Source of the DNA: Prochlorococcus sp. AG-442-M23
Lineage (GTDB): Bacteria; Cyanobacteriota; Cyanobacteriia; PCC-6307; Cyanobiaceae
Length of the DNA: 64,000 nucleotides
Assembly (NCBI GenBank): GCA_003209655.1
Contig: QCPW01000001.1
Location: forward strand, 62,001-126,000
Direction of reading: 5' to 3'
Positions 14,661 to 24,799 of the stretch are shown one piece after another. Below the pieces are notes generated by a model. The model was given only the letters and a program-made list of their open reading frames with translations. It made no database searches and was not told the DNA's origin. Each line of letters starts with the position of its first letter. Positions within the stretch are counted from its first letter, which is position 1. A program made the translations under genes and the position numbers.

Positions 14661-16229
14661 ATGCATAATATGATCGAAAGAAATAATAATTTTAAAAAAG
14701 TTTTCAAGATTTTTCTTTTTATTCCTCTTATTTTCTATTACGGAAAAAGAAGTTATATAGCCTTTGATGAAGGATTCTATGCTTTACAAGCCAGATGGAT
14801 ACTAGAAAAAGATAACTGGATCATTCCTTTATGGTGGGACGAATATGTTTTAGATAGAACAAATGGGTTACAAATTTTAATCGCAAAATCACAAGAAATA
14901 TTTGGCAAAAATCTTTTCGCTGCATATTTGCCAACTACTATTGCAGCAATATTAATGTTACTAATAACTTATAAATTGCATGAAGAATTGTTTGATAAAA
15001 ATTATGCAATCATATCTCCAATAATACTTGCTACTACATATCTATGGTTTGACTACTCTCACTTAGCTACTCAAGATCTTATTTATGCCTGCTTAGTAAC
15101 TATTGGAATATTTTCTTTAGTAAAAATACAAAAAAATAGAAGCAATTTCTATATTTTACTTTTTGGTATTTGGATAGGTTTAGCTTTTATGATGAAGACT
15201 TTTCTAGTAGTTGTTCCTCTTGCGGCACTATCACCATATTTATTATCCAAAAGAAAAATATTGATTAATAAATTATTTTGGCTTGGATTAATAATTGGAT
15301 TTTTTCCATATCTTTTATGGGCTTATTCTATAAACTCTTACTTAGATAAGAATATTATCTTTTATTTGTTTGGGAAATTTAGTTTCCTTTCAAAGGAGAA
15401 CGATTCCTCAAATCCTTTTTATTATTATATATGGAACATTCCAATAACTTTTATACCATGGAGCGTATTTTCTATTATCGGTTTAATTTCAAATATTTCA
15501 GAAAATAATGATAAAAATAAAAAATTTGTCCTAACTTATTTTCCGCTAATTTTAGTATTAATTTTAAGTATTTTTTCTACAAAAACACCATATTACCCTC
15601 TACAAATATCATCCATCTTATCTTTAAATTCTTATATTGGCATTAAATATTTATTCAATTCCAAGAGATATAAACCAATATTTGTTTTTATTACATCAAA
15701 ATTAATCCCTTTATTTATCATTTCTTTAGTTTTTACATTTTTTATTTTCTTCAAAAGTGTTCTTAATTTAACTACAAAGGAAAATTTATTTATTAGCTTA
15801 GGATTAATATCATTCGCAATAGCTTGGTCTTTTATCAAAGATAAAAGTAATCTTAAAGAGATTTTTATAACTTTAATTATAGGTCCCTATCTATTAACAT
15901 CATTAGTATTGCAATCAGGATTATTTACAGACAGATCAAGAGAGTTAAGGGAAACTATGGAGCATCTAGCTTCAACAGATATCCTGAAAAATCAAATCAT
16001 TAAGGTTGATAAAAGTAATTCAGGGAGCGAAAAAGCACAATCAAAAATAATAAGGATTTCTCTTCTAACACCTAATTTAGGATATCAAATTGAAAGAATA
16101 GAAGAAATGAATCCCTCTGATTTAGCATGGTCAACTTTATCTTCAAAGGAACTATATGAAACTGATTCGTATCAAATAGTTTACGAAAATGAAATTTTAT
16201 ATCCCTGGAAATTAATTAGAAAAAATTGA
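14661..16229 (+). CDS. Glycosyltransferase family 39 / ArnT-like membrane protein
   Basis: A 522-residue polytopic membrane protein of the PMT/ArnT superfamily, which transfers sugars from polyprenyl-phosphate carriers to lipid A, proteins or other acceptors on the outer face of the inner membrane. The acidic pair D36-E37 in AFDEGFYALQARWILE is the family's catalytic-loop signature, followed by about ten hydrophobic segments and a short soluble C-terminus. The acceptor is unknown. It starts 17 bp after tRNA-Thr and is followed 41 bp later by a GT2 gene, suggesting a small glycan-modification unit. Confidence 0.85.
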   Translation: MHNMIERNNNFKKVFKIFLFIPLIFYYGKRSYIAFDEGFYALQARWILEKDNWIIPLWWDEYVLDRTNGLQILIAKSQEIFGKNLFAAYLPTTIAAILMLLITYKLHEELFDKNYAIISPIILATTYLWFDYSHLATQDLIYACLVTIGIFSLVKIQKNRSNFYILLFGIWIGLAFMMKTFLVVVPLAALSPYLLSKRKILINKLFWLGLIIGFFPYLLWAYSINSYLDKNIIFYLFGKFSFLSKENDSSNPFYYYIWNIPITFIPWSVFSIIGLISNISENNDKNKKFVLTYFPLILVLILSIFSTKTPYYPLQISSILSLNSYIGIKYLFNSKRYKPIFVFITSKLIPLFIISLVFTFFIFFKSVLNLTTKENLFISLGLISFAIAWSFIKDKSNLKEIFITLIIGPYLLTSLVLQSGLFTDRSRELRETMEHLASTDILKNQIIKVDKSNSGSEKAQSKIIRISLLTPNLGYQIERIEEMNPSDLAWSTLSSKELYETDSYQIVYENEILYPWKLIRKN

Positions 16230-16270
16230 TGAGTTTATATTAAAATTACTATGATGAAAAATTAAACATA

Positions 16271-17362
16271 ATGAAATCTGTAAATACATGGAATCTATCA
16301 AATAATAAAATTCACCAATTATTTAAAAATAATAACGAATTCATCTCACTTAAAGTCAGAGGTAATACCTGGGAACCAATTACAAGATGGCTCAAATTAG
16401 ACTCTAGAATATTCAAAGGCACAACTAATAAAGCAAGAATTACTTTATGTGATATTGAATCATTAGCTGAAATTTATAATTACAGATCTATCAGATGGAA
16501 AGCAAAAAAATTAACTCCACTACCAACCAAAGTAATTCCTGAATTTCTAAAGAATACTTTACGTAAGGTACCAATTGTTAAGCAACTTGCTTTTGAACTA
16601 GAAATTATTTTTTACAAATATCAGGAAAAATCAGGTAATCATTTGATTTCAATAGTTATTCCTGCGAGAAATGAGGAGGGTAATAGAGAGCTAATAATAA
16701 AAGCTTTAAATAAATTAAAAAAATTGCCTAATAAAGTAGAAATAATATTTGTGGAGGGAAACAGTAAAGATAAAACTTTTCAGATGCTAGAGAAGTTAAA
16801 GAAAGATTTCTCTAATAGCTTTCAAATATCTCTTCTAAAACAAACCTCTAAGGGTAAGAAAAATGCTGTTGTTGAAGGTTTCAATATTTCATCTGGTGAA
16901 ACTCTGGCAATTTTAGATAGCGACTTCACCGTAGATATTAATGATAGTATCGATGCAATATTGCAATCGACGAAAAATGAGAATATTCTTGTTAACTGCT
17001 CTAGGACAACATTCCCAATGGAAAAAGATGCCATGAGATGGGCTAACTATATTGGGAATAGATGTTTTGCCTTATTTTTATCGATATTAATCAACAAACA
17101 AATTTCTGATTCATTATGTGGTACAAAAGTTTTTTCTAGGAAGTTCTTCAATTTAATGAAAAAAAATGGTAGTTGGGAATCTAAATCAGATCCTTTTGGT
17201 GATTTTACGATAATTTTTGAAGCAGCCAATAATAATTTTAAAATCCTCAATTACCCTGTTAGATATTATTCCAGAAAATCTGGGAGCCCAAATATATCAA
17301 GATGGGTAGATGGTTTTAAACTTCTTAAGGTATGTTGGATATATATGATTTCAGACATCTAA
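16271..17362 (+). CDS. Glycosyltransferase family 2
   Basis: A 363-residue protein whose residues ~125-360 form a GT-A fold: SIVIPARNEEGN, VEIIFVEGNSKDKT and the nucleotide-metal motif AILDSDFTVD, then DSLCGTKVFSRKFF. The ~125-residue N-terminal part is not recognised. The acidic DSD is intact, so activity is likely; donor and acceptor are unknown. No convincing membrane anchor is seen at the C-terminus. It follows the ArnT-like gene by 41 bp and probably shares its transcript. Confidence 0.83.
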   Translation: MKSVNTWNLSNNKIHQLFKNNNEFISLKVRGNTWEPITRWLKLDSRIFKGTTNKARITLCDIESLAEIYNYRSIRWKAKKLTPLPTKVIPEFLKNTLRKVPIVKQLAFELEIIFYKYQEKSGNHLISIVIPARNEEGNRELIIKALNKLKKLPNKVEIIFVEGNSKDKTFQMLEKLKKDFSNSFQISLLKQTSKGKKNAVVEGFNISSGETLAILDSDFTVDINDSIDAILQSTKNENILVNCSRTTFPMEKDAMRWANYIGNRCFALFLSILINKQISDSLCGTKVFSRKFFNLMKKNGSWESKSDPFGDFTIIFEAANNNFKILNYPVRYYSRKSGSPNISRWVDGFKLLKVCWIYMISDI

Positions 17363-17463
17363 AAAAAGAGTTTTAATTTTTGGGAAGTAAATTTATAAAA
17401 ATTCACCGAAAGAGTAATAAAATAGTTAGATTCTTATTGTGAGATCAATTTTAAATTTCTTTT

Positions 17464-19083
17464 ATGGAGTTTAAGTTTCCTTTAAAAAAAATAATCAACG
17501 ATAAGAATAGAGACATATTCAACAAAGTTCTCATTGTTAGACTTCCATGTAATCCGATATTCCCAATAGGACCTGTTTATTTAGCGGATCACATACACAA
17601 GTGCTTTCCAAAAATAGAGCAACAATTTATTGATTTAGCAATAGTACCTGCAAATAATATTTCTAAATATTTAAAAAGAAAAATTGATCAATTCAGACCT
17701 CATTTAATAATTTTTTCTTGGAGAGATATACAAATATATGCGCCTGTTGACGGAAGAAGTGGAAACCCATTACAAAACTCTTTTGAAGTTTTTTACTCAA
17801 ATAACATTTTGAAAAAAATTCGAGGTGCATGGGGAGGTCTAAAATTAATAACATCCCATTATGAGGAAATATATAAGAATACATCTTTGGTGAAGATGGG
17901 CCTTAACAGAGCTCAAAAATATAATAAATCTGTCAAAGTTATTTTAGGAGGAGGGGCCGTAAGTGTTTTCTATGAACAGCTAGGTAATTTATTGCCAAAA
18001 GATACAGTTATTTCTGTTGGAGAGGGGGAAAACTTAATTGAAAAAATCATCAAAGGTGATTCTATTGCTGAAGAAAGATGTTATCTTGCTGGGCAAAAAC
18101 CAAGGAATAAATTAATACACGAACAACCATCTGGTATGGTAAAAACTGCTTGTAATTACAAATACATCAAGTCTATTTGGACTGATTTCGATTGGTACAT
18201 TGAAGGTGGTGATTATTATGTAGGGGTACAAACAAAAAGGGGTTGTCCTCATAATTGTTGTTTTTGCGTTTATACAGTTGTAGAAGGTAAGAAAGTTCGA
18301 GTTAATCCTGTGGAAGAAATCATAAAAGAAATGAAGCAACTTTATGATATGGGTGTTAGAGGTTTTTGGTTTACTGATGCTCAATTTATACCTACAAGAA
18401 ACAATATAAAAGATGCGAAATTGCTTCTCCAAGCAATAAAAGATCAAGGTTGGAATGATATTAAATGGGCAGCTTACATTAGGGCAGATAATATTGATCG
18501 TGAATTAGCTCAATTAATGGTGGACACAGGAATGAGTTATTTTGAGATAGGTATTACATCTGGTTCTCAAGAACTTGTTAGGAAAATGAGGCTAGCATAT
18601 AACCTTAGAACAGTACTAGAAAATTGTAGGATGCTCGTTGAGGCAGGATTTAGCAATCATGTTTCAGTCAACTACTCATTTAATGTTTTTGATGAAACTC
18701 CTGAGACTATTAAACAAACTATTGCTTACCATAGAGAGTTGGAAAATATATTTGGAAAAGGATTAGTAGATCCAGCTATATTCTTTATAGGTTTACAGCC
18801 ACATACCCTTTTAGAAAAATACGCTCTAGAAAATAACATTTTAAAACCAAACTATAATCCTATGAGTATGATGCCATGGACAGCAAGAAAACTTTTATGG
18901 AATCCAGGCCCGTTGGGTAAAAAACTGGGAGAGGTATGTTTAGAAGCTTTTGATAATCAAGATGACGAATTTGGCAAAACAGTTATTAATATTCTAGAAA
19001 GAAATTATGGCAAATCGTCATTAGATGATTCTCTAAAAGTTCGTAAACTGTCAGAAAGAAAGTTAACCTCAATAAAAGTTTAG
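17464..19083 (+). CDS. B12-binding-domain-type radical SAM protein
   Basis: A 539-residue radical SAM enzyme. Residues ~20-200 look like the B12-binding-type Rossmann domain seen in this subfamily (PIFPIGPVYLADHI, KVILGGGAVSVFYEQL). The radical SAM barrel follows, with the [4Fe-4S] ligands C261, C265 and C268 (KRGCPHNCCFC). The C-terminal third is helical. Cyanobacterial proteins of this layout are sometimes named for photosystem II high-light acclimation; I cannot confirm that assignment. The substrate is unknown. It converges on clpS with 32 bp between. Confidence 0.82.
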   Translation: MEFKFPLKKIINDKNRDIFNKVLIVRLPCNPIFPIGPVYLADHIHKCFPKIEQQFIDLAIVPANNISKYLKRKIDQFRPHLIIFSWRDIQIYAPVDGRSGNPLQNSFEVFYSNNILKKIRGAWGGLKLITSHYEEIYKNTSLVKMGLNRAQKYNKSVKVILGGGAVSVFYEQLGNLLPKDTVISVGEGENLIEKIIKGDSIAEERCYLAGQKPRNKLIHEQPSGMVKTACNYKYIKSIWTDFDWYIEGGDYYVGVQTKRGCPHNCCFCVYTVVEGKKVRVNPVEEIIKEMKQLYDMGVRGFWFTDAQFIPTRNNIKDAKLLLQAIKDQGWNDIKWAAYIRADNIDRELAQLMVDTGMSYFEIGITSGSQELVRKMRLAYNLRTVLENCRMLVEAGFSNHVSVNYSFNVFDETPETIKQTIAYHRELENIFGKGLVDPAIFFIGLQPHTLLEKYALENNILKPNYNPMSMMPWTARKLLWNPGPLGKKLGEVCLEAFDNQDDEFGKTVINILERNYGKSSLDDSLKVRKLSERKLTSIKV

Positions 19084-19115
19084 AAGTGAATACTTTAATT
19101 ATTTATACTGGTAAA

Positions 19116-19433
19116 TTAATCTTCTTTTTCAATTGAACTTGATATACCTTTTGATTTAAGAGATTCTGAATAAAATTCTGCAGGTTCTAAATCACAGACG
19201 ATAACTAAACCAATACCATTATTGTGAGCCTCAAGCATAATAGAAATAGCATCTTGCTCACTTAGTTGTGGTACAACTTCTCTGAGTGCAACAGTTACAT
19301 ACTCCATAGAATTAACTGGATCATTATGAAGTAATACCTTATATTTGGGCGATTTATTTTTTAAAGCAGCTGTTTTCTTTTCCATTACGGCTGCGTTGTT
19401 ACTTTCCTCTTTTTCAAACTTTATTTTTGACAT
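19116..19433 (-). CDS. clpS: ClpS adaptor for the ClpAP/ClpCP protease
   Basis: ClpS delivers N-degron substrates to the Clp chaperone-protease. The 105-residue protein has a polar N-terminal extension and the conserved core KYKVLLHNDPVNSMEYVTVALREVVPQLSEQDAISIMLEAHNNG, including the DPVN substrate pocket, then GLVIVCDLEPAEFYSESLKSKG. It lies 36 bp after dapL on the same strand. Confidence 0.95.
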   Translation of the reverse strand: MSKIKFEKEESNNAAVMEKKTAALKNKSPKYKVLLHNDPVNSMEYVTVALREVVPQLSEQDAISIMLEAHNNGIGLVIVCDLEPAEFYSESLKSKGISSSIEKED

Positions 19434-19469
19434 TTTTTCGAGTTTGATTATTAGTAATTTTATTGAATA

Positions 19470-20696
19470 TTATATATTAATTATTCGTTCCATTGCATTA
19501 ATAACATTAGATCTTGAGTTAAAGGCAGATAGTCGAAAGTATCCCTCTCCTGCTAATCCAAAACCACTTCCAGGTGTTCCAACTACATTAGCTTTTTCAA
19601 GTAAATAATCAAAAAAGTCCCAAGAAGTCATATCAGATGGAACTTTAATCCAAACATATGGTGCGTTATTCCCCCCATACACTGTAAAACCAGCACTTAC
19701 AAGCTTATTTCGCATAATCTTTGCATTTTCCATGTAAAAATTAATTAAAGAATTAACCTCGTTTTTACCCTGAGAAGAATATACGGCCTCGGCTCCTCTT
19801 TGTACAACATAGCTAACGCCATTAAATTTTGTACATTGACGCCTATTCCATAACGGCCATAATTCAACCTTATCTCCTTTTGAATTTTGTCCTAATAGAT
19901 TTTTAGGTATTACTGTATAAGCACATCTGACTCCAGTAAATCCTGCATTTTTTGAAAAAGATCTAAATTCAATAGCACAATTTTTTGCACCCTCTATCTC
20001 ATATATTGAATGAGGAAGATTTTCATCTTGAATAAAAGCTTCATACGCTGCATCAAAAAGAATCAAAGATTTGTTGTCGTTAGCGTAGTCAACCCATTTT
20101 TTTAATTCTTGTTTTGTAATAGTTGCCCCAGTGGGGTTATTTGGAAAACAAAGATAAACAATATCAACTTTATTTTTAGGGATTTCAGGTAAAAAATTAT
20201 TATCTTCATTAATAGCTAAATATAATAATCCATGATAAGTACCATTTTGAAGCGTTTCTCCAGTTCTCCCAGTCATAACATTACTATCTACATAAACAGG
20301 ATAAACAGGATCCGTTACGGCAATCAAATTATCATCTCCAAGAATATCTAAAATATTACTGCTATCGCATTTTGAACCATCTGAAACAAATATTTCTTCA
20401 GGTGTTATTTGGCATCCTCTAGAAATAAAATCATTTTCAGAAATTTTTTTCCTCAGCCATTCATATCCTTGCTCTGGTCCATAACCTTTAAATCCTTCAT
20501 TAGTTCCCATTTCATTTAACGCTTTACTCATGGCATTTATACAAGCTTTAGGTAGCGGTTCCGTTACATCGCCTATTCCAAGCTTAATTATTTCTGAGTT
20601 TTTATTAGACTGACTATAAGTATTCACTCTTTTTGAGATTTCAGGGAATAGATATCCAGCTTTGAGTTTTAAATAATTTTCGTTTATTTGAACCAC
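19470..20696 (-). CDS. dapL: LL-diaminopimelate aminotransferase
   Basis: A PLP-dependent class I/II aminotransferase that makes LL-diaminopimelate directly from tetrahydrodipicolinate in the plant/cyanobacterial lysine and peptidoglycan pathway. At 408 residues it shows [18 protein letters not shown] and the PLP lysine K249 in [15 protein letters not shown]. Length is normal. ATG start at 20696. It is divergent from rne across a 299-bp AT-rich gap and precedes clpS. Confidence 0.97.
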   Translation of the reverse strand: MVQINENYLKLKAGYLFPEISKRVNTYSQSNKNSEIIKLGIGDVTEPLPKACINAMSKALNEMGTNEGFKGYGPEQGYEWLRKKISENDFISRGCQITPEEIFVSDGSKCDSSNILDILGDDNLIAVTDPVYPVYVDSNVMTGRTGETLQNGTYHGLLYLAINEDNNFLPEIPKNKVDIVYLCFPNNPTGATITKQELKKWVDYANDNKSLILFDAAYEAFIQDENLPHSIYEIEGAKNCAIEFRSFSKNAGFTGVRCAYTVIPKNLLGQNSKGDKVELWPLWNRRQCTKFNGVSYVVQRGAEAVYSSQGKNEVNSLINFYMENAKIMRNKLVSAGFTVYGGNNAPYVWIKVPSDMTSWDFFDYLLEKANVVGTPGSGFGLAGEGYFRLSAFNSRSNVINAMERIINI

Positions 20697-20995
20697 TGTA
20701 AAAAAATTAGAAGTTTATTCTCTATAAGAATAATAGATGAATGTACTTAAGCGGAAATTAGATGTTAATATAGGTTTAGTTATGATTTAATCAAAGAAAT
20801 AATCATAGCTATTAAATCAATTTCAAATTGTTTGAAAGCCCCTAAAACTTAAATACTTAGCTAATTTTAACTGCTAACAATTATTTTTAAAAACCCAATA
20901 AACTTAATTATCAAGAAATTGTTAGTAAATAATTAATAATAAATTATTTACACTTTTATCCATTTTCAAAATTCAAAACATACTTATTTTTTTAT
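20697..20995. other. Intergenic region between dapL and rne
   Basis: A 299-bp AT-rich spacer between divergent genes, so it must hold both promoters and the 5' leader of rne. I see no ORF of useful length, no tRNA and no strong hairpin; a T-rich tract immediately precedes the rne ATG. RNase E leaders are often autoregulatory in bacteria, but no such structure can be claimed by eye here. Confidence 0.5.
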
Positions 20996-22822
20996 ATGCC
21001 TCAGCAAATTGTAATAGCTGAGCAGGCGCGTATTGCAGCACTACTCACAGATGATCGCGTTGATGAATTAATCGTCGCGCAAGGACAATATCAAATCGGA
21101 GATATCTTTTTAGGAACTGTTGAAAATGTTCTTCCGGGAATTGATGCTGCCTTTATCGATATTGGAGAAAGTGAAAAAAATGGCTTTATTCATGTATCAG
21201 ATCTGGGTCCATTAAGACTAAAAAAAGGTGTTTTAGGGATTACTGAACTTCTTGAACCAAAACAAAAAGTTCTCGTTCAAGTAATGAAAGAACCAACTGG
21301 GAACAAGGGTCCTAGACTTACAGGTAATATTTCATTACCTGGTAAATATTTAATATTGCAACCTTTCGGACAAGGAGTTAATATTTCAAGAAAGATAAAT
21401 ACCGATACTGAAAGAAGCCGTTTAAGAGCTCTTGGGGTTTTAATTAAACCTCCCAGCACAGGCCTATTATTTCGGACAGAAGCTGAAACGATAAAGGAAG
21501 AATTACTTATTGAAGATTTAGAAAATTTGATTCAACAATGGGATCAAGTTCTAAAAATCTCAGATACTTCTCAACCTCCAAAACTAATAAGTAGAGATGA
21601 AGATTTTTCATTAAAAATATTAAGAGACTATGTTAAATTATCAACTAATAAAATTGTAATTGATAATAAATTAGCCCTCGAAAAAGCAAAAGAATTTTTA
21701 ATTAATAATGATTCTAATGTAGATATCATATTTCATAATAATGAACTAAACGAACATATTTTAGAAAAATACCAGATTAACAAAACTATTCAAAAAGCAC
21801 TTCAACCAAGAGTTGATTTACCATCAGGAGGATACATAATTATTGAGCCTACTGAAGCTTTAACAGTAATTGATGTGAATTCTGGGTCTTTCACAAGCTC
21901 AGCCAATTCAAGACAGACTGTTTTATGGACTAATTGCGAAGCAGCAGTAGAAATTTCTCGACAAATGAAATTGAGAAATATTGGGGGAGTTTTAGTTATT
22001 GATTTTATAGATATGGAATCTCGCAGAGATCAATTTCAGTTACTTGAGCATTTTACTTTAGCAATAAAAGATGATTCTGCTAGGCCTCAGATAGCCGAGT
22101 TAACCGAGTTAGGTTTAGTGGAATTAACCAGAAAAAGAAAAGGTCAAAATATATATGAATTATTCGGGAAAAAATGTGATCATTGCAATGGATTAGGGCA
22201 TATAGAAAATTTACCAAATTATAATAATTCAAATTTGGAAACAAATCACTTTTCGAAGAAATCTAGCAAATTAAATAACACAAAGCTTCCAGAAGTTGAT
22301 ACACATCAAGTAATTGAAAATCAAGAAAAAATAGTTAAGAAAGCATTACTTAACTCCAAAAATTTAAATAAAGAAGATGATTATTCCAAAAAAAAGGAAA
22401 ATGATAATGAAATACTTAATACAAATAATTCAAGAGAAAAACAAGTAATAACAGTTGATATCAGTAGTGATGAAAAAATTGTCTATAGTCAACTAGGTAT
22501 TAATCCATTAATTAAATTAGGGAAACAATACCTAACTAATAATCATTTAATAAGTTTAGAGAAATGTAAAAACAACGAAGAAGAAAAGGGGTTAGAAAAT
22601 AATAAAATTTCAACAAATAAAGCTTCCAGTAAAAAAGTCAATAAAAAAAGCACAACAAGTAATTCGGTAGAGAATTTTGAAATTGAATTAGATGAATCTA
22701 AAGAAGTTAATCTTGAGAATAAATTACCCAAAATAACAACCACGCAGGAGGAAATAAAAACAACAGATGAAATTGACCTTTCAAGGCGGAAAAGAAGAAG
22801 ATCATCGGCAAGTATTGAATAA
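20996..22822 (+). CDS. rne: Ribonuclease E/G
   Basis: The main endoribonuclease of mRNA decay and rRNA processing. The 608 residues begin with [17 protein letters not shown], then an S1 domain ([39 protein letters not shown]) and the DNase-I-like catalytic region ([22 protein letters not shown]). Zn-link cysteines C394/C397 ([11 protein letters not shown]) follow. The last ~200 residues are low-complexity, rich in Asn/Lys/Glu/Ser. The extreme C-terminus RRKRRRSSA closely matches the arginine-rich peptide that recruits polynucleotide phosphorylase in cyanobacterial RNase E. Its 3' end overlaps rnhB. Confidence 0.97.
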   Translation: MPQQIVIAEQARIAALLTDDRVDELIVAQGQYQIGDIFLGTVENVLPGIDAAFIDIGESEKNGFIHVSDLGPLRLKKGVLGITELLEPKQKVLVQVMKEPTGNKGPRLTGNISLPGKYLILQPFGQGVNISRKINTDTERSRLRALGVLIKPPSTGLLFRTEAETIKEELLIEDLENLIQQWDQVLKISDTSQPPKLISRDEDFSLKILRDYVKLSTNKIVIDNKLALEKAKEFLINNDSNVDIIFHNNELNEHILEKYQINKTIQKALQPRVDLPSGGYIIIEPTEALTVIDVNSGSFTSSANSRQTVLWTNCEAAVEISRQMKLRNIGGVLVIDFIDMESRRDQFQLLEHFTLAIKDDSARPQIAELTELGLVELTRKRKGQNIYELFGKKCDHCNGLGHIENLPNYNNSNLETNHFSKKSSKLNNTKLPEVDTHQVIENQEKIVKKALLNSKNLNKEDDYSKKKENDNEILNTNNSREKQVITVDISSDEKIVYSQLGINPLIKLGKQYLTNNHLISLEKCKNNEEEKGLENNKISTNKASSKKVNKKSTTSNSVENFEIELDESKEVNLENKLPKITTTQEEIKTTDEIDLSRRKRRRSSASIE

Positions 22823-23396
22823 ATTTTCTGAGATAGGTATTGACGAAGTAGGCCGTGGTGCAGTTTTTGGACCTATATTTTCTGCAGCTGTAGTTCTAAC
22901 AAAAAAAAATGAATTAATTCTAAGGCAATTGGGGGTAAAGGATAGTAAAAAGTTAACTCCCAAAAAAAGAGAATTTCTCTTGCCAAAAATTATTGCATTA
23001 TCATCAGATTACAGCTTTGGGCAGTCTTCAGTAAGAGAAATAGATCAGTTAGGAGTGAGATATGCAACCGAACTTTCAATGATTAGAGCTATCAAGAAGT
23101 TAAAAGATAATCCATCTGAATTGTTAATTGACGGTCCATTAAAATTAAGACTTTGGAAGGGTCTCCAAAGTAATATAATTTCGGGCGATTCTAAATTTAC
23201 CTCAATAGCTTCTGCAAGCATAATTGCAAAAGTAAAACGAGACTTTTTAATGGAAAGATTAGAAAGAAAATTCTCTGGATATTTCATATTCAAAAATAAA
23301 GGATATGGGACTCAAGAACATTTTGCAAGTCTTAAGGAAAATGGAATGACAACCCTACATAGAAAAAGTTTCTTGACTAAATTAAACCTTATTTAA
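22767..23396 (+). CDS. rnhB: Ribonuclease HII
   Basis: RNase HII removes RNA from RNA-DNA hybrids and misincorporated ribonucleotides. The 209 residues contain the catalytic start [37 protein letters not shown] and SIIAKVKRD. The ATG at 22767 puts 56 bp inside rne; an in-frame TTG at 22815 would give an 8-bp overlap and still keep the whole domain, so the start is uncertain. Either way it is translationally close to rne, coupling two RNA-processing enzymes. The 3' end overlaps the convergent DUF1997 gene by 15 bp. Confidence 0.95.
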   Translation: MKLTFQGGKEEDHRQVLNKFSEIGIDEVGRGAVFGPIFSAAVVLTKKNELILRQLGVKDSKKLTPKKREFLLPKIIALSSDYSFGQSSVREIDQLGVRYATELSMIRAIKKLKDNPSELLIDGPLKLRLWKGLQSNIISGDSKFTSIASASIIAKVKRDFLMERLERKFSGYFIFKNKGYGTQEHFASLKENGMTTLHRKSFLTKLNLI

Positions 23397-23900
23397 TTCA
23401 CACCAATTCACAAAATCTTTTATTAGTTGTTGCTGCACTCTAGATTTTATTCCCAATAAAATTCCATTTAATACTGAATGACCAGTAGATTCCAAAATTT
23501 TCTTTGGCACAAGTCTCAAAAGAGCAGGTTGACTTACAGAAACCCCTAACAGTGCTTCACCTTCTAATCCATTAGAAGTCGCCTCCAAGTTTGCTTTCAA
23601 AATCAAATTAAAATCTTCAATTATCCCTAAACCATCTAATTTGCTATCAAGTGCACTCATCGTTAAAATACCCTCTTTATTCTCAACTGCAATTGATACA
23701 ACGGGGTTAACATCCAATTGAAAAACCCTAAAACTTGTTACAGTATATTTATATTTCCCATCCCCTTCAGGTTCTAATTTATTGGGGTCTAGCATTGCTC
23801 CAATAACTCTTTCTTGTTCTAAAAGATATTTAGAAAGATATTCTTTATTCCTTTTTACAGAAAGCTTAAGTTTCTGTTTGGCATCAAAAGCTAAAAGCAT
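23382..23900 (-). CDS. DUF1997 family protein
   Basis: A conserved cyanobacterial/plant protein of unknown function. From ATG at 23900 it has 172 residues; a TTG at 23918 would add six. The sequence ([39 protein letters not shown]...) fits the DUF1997 domain, which resembles START/lipid-binding folds with a central beta-rich region ([24 protein letters not shown]). No signal peptide or transmembrane segment is seen. Its end overlaps rnhB by 15 bp, tail to tail. It is divergent from pheA. Confidence 0.8.
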   Translation of the reverse strand: MLLAFDAKQKLKLSVKRNKEYLSKYLLEQERVIGAMLDPNKLEPEGDGKYKYTVTSFRVFQLDVNPVVSIAVENKEGILTMSALDSKLDGLGIIEDFNLILKANLEATSNGLEGEALLGVSVSQPALLRLVPKKILESTGHSVLNGILLGIKSRVQQQLIKDFVNWCELNKV

Positions 23901-23953
23901 TTTTCTACATACCTCCAATGCTTATTTGATCTTTTTTTTTCTTACAATTAATC

Positions 23954-24799
23954 ATGCGCAAACAAGTTGCATATTTAGGCCCTGAAGGGACATACGCAGA
24001 AAAAGCAGCTCATATTTTATCGAAGCTTGCAAATTTTGAGTCACCTATATTTGTACCATGTAACGGGCTATATTCGGTTATTAAATCAATAGCCTACAAC
24101 AATTGTGATGCAGCAGTTGTACCTATCGAAAACTCTGTTGAAGGAGGAGTAACAACTACTTTAGACGCACTTTGGAAATTTTCTGATATTAATATTAATA
24201 AAGCAATTGTTTTGCCAATAAAACATGCATTAATTAGTGATGGAAAAATTTCAGAGATATCTGAGGTACTCTCTCATCCTCAAGCTTTAGCTCAATGTTC
24301 AGAATGGTTATGTGAAAATCTTCCAGAAGCAATTACTTTATCTACAAATTCAACTTCAGAAGCAGTGAATATGGTAAAAGGGAGTTCATTTAGAGCAGCT
24401 ATTGGATCTAAATCTCTTACTGAAATAGGAGGACTTAAAGAATTAGCATTCCCTATTAATGATGTTCCTGGCAACTGTACAAGATTTGTTTTATTGAGTA
24501 AAGAATCCATTTTAGATAGAGCCAATATTGCCAGTTTTGCCTTTTCATTACTCTCAAATAATCCTGGAGCTTTACTCGAAGCCCTAAATTATATTGCAGA
24601 ATTTGGATTCAACATGAGCAAAATAGAATCAAGACCATCTAAGAGAGAGCTAGGAGAATATATAATTTTTGTTGATATTGAGATAAATACGAAAAGTAAT
24701 ATTGAAGCCTTTTATGAATTACAGAAAAAGCTAAAACCCATATGTGAACATTTAGTGGATTTTGGATGTTATTTTTCTGAGAAAGTTAATTTAGACTAA
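23954..24799 (+). CDS. pheA: Prephenate dehydratase
   Basis: Converts prephenate to phenylpyruvate in phenylalanine biosynthesis. The 281-residue monofunctional enzyme has VAYLGPEGTYAEKAA, VPIENSVEGGVTTTLDAL and the catalytic GNCTRFVLL, then a regulatory ACT domain (residues ~195-275, with NPGALLEALNYIAEFGFNMSKIESRPSK). No chorismate mutase domain is present. Its stop codon directly abuts that of the convergent methyltransferase gene. Confidence 0.97.
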   Translation: MRKQVAYLGPEGTYAEKAAHILSKLANFESPIFVPCNGLYSVIKSIAYNNCDAAVVPIENSVEGGVTTTLDALWKFSDININKAIVLPIKHALISDGKISEISEVLSHPQALAQCSEWLCENLPEAITLSTNSTSEAVNMVKGSSFRAAIGSKSLTEIGGLKELAFPINDVPGNCTRFVLLSKESILDRANIASFAFSLLSNNPGALLEALNYIAEFGFNMSKIESRPSKRELGEYIIFVDIEINTKSNIEAFYELQKKLKPICEHLVDFGCYFSEKVNLD

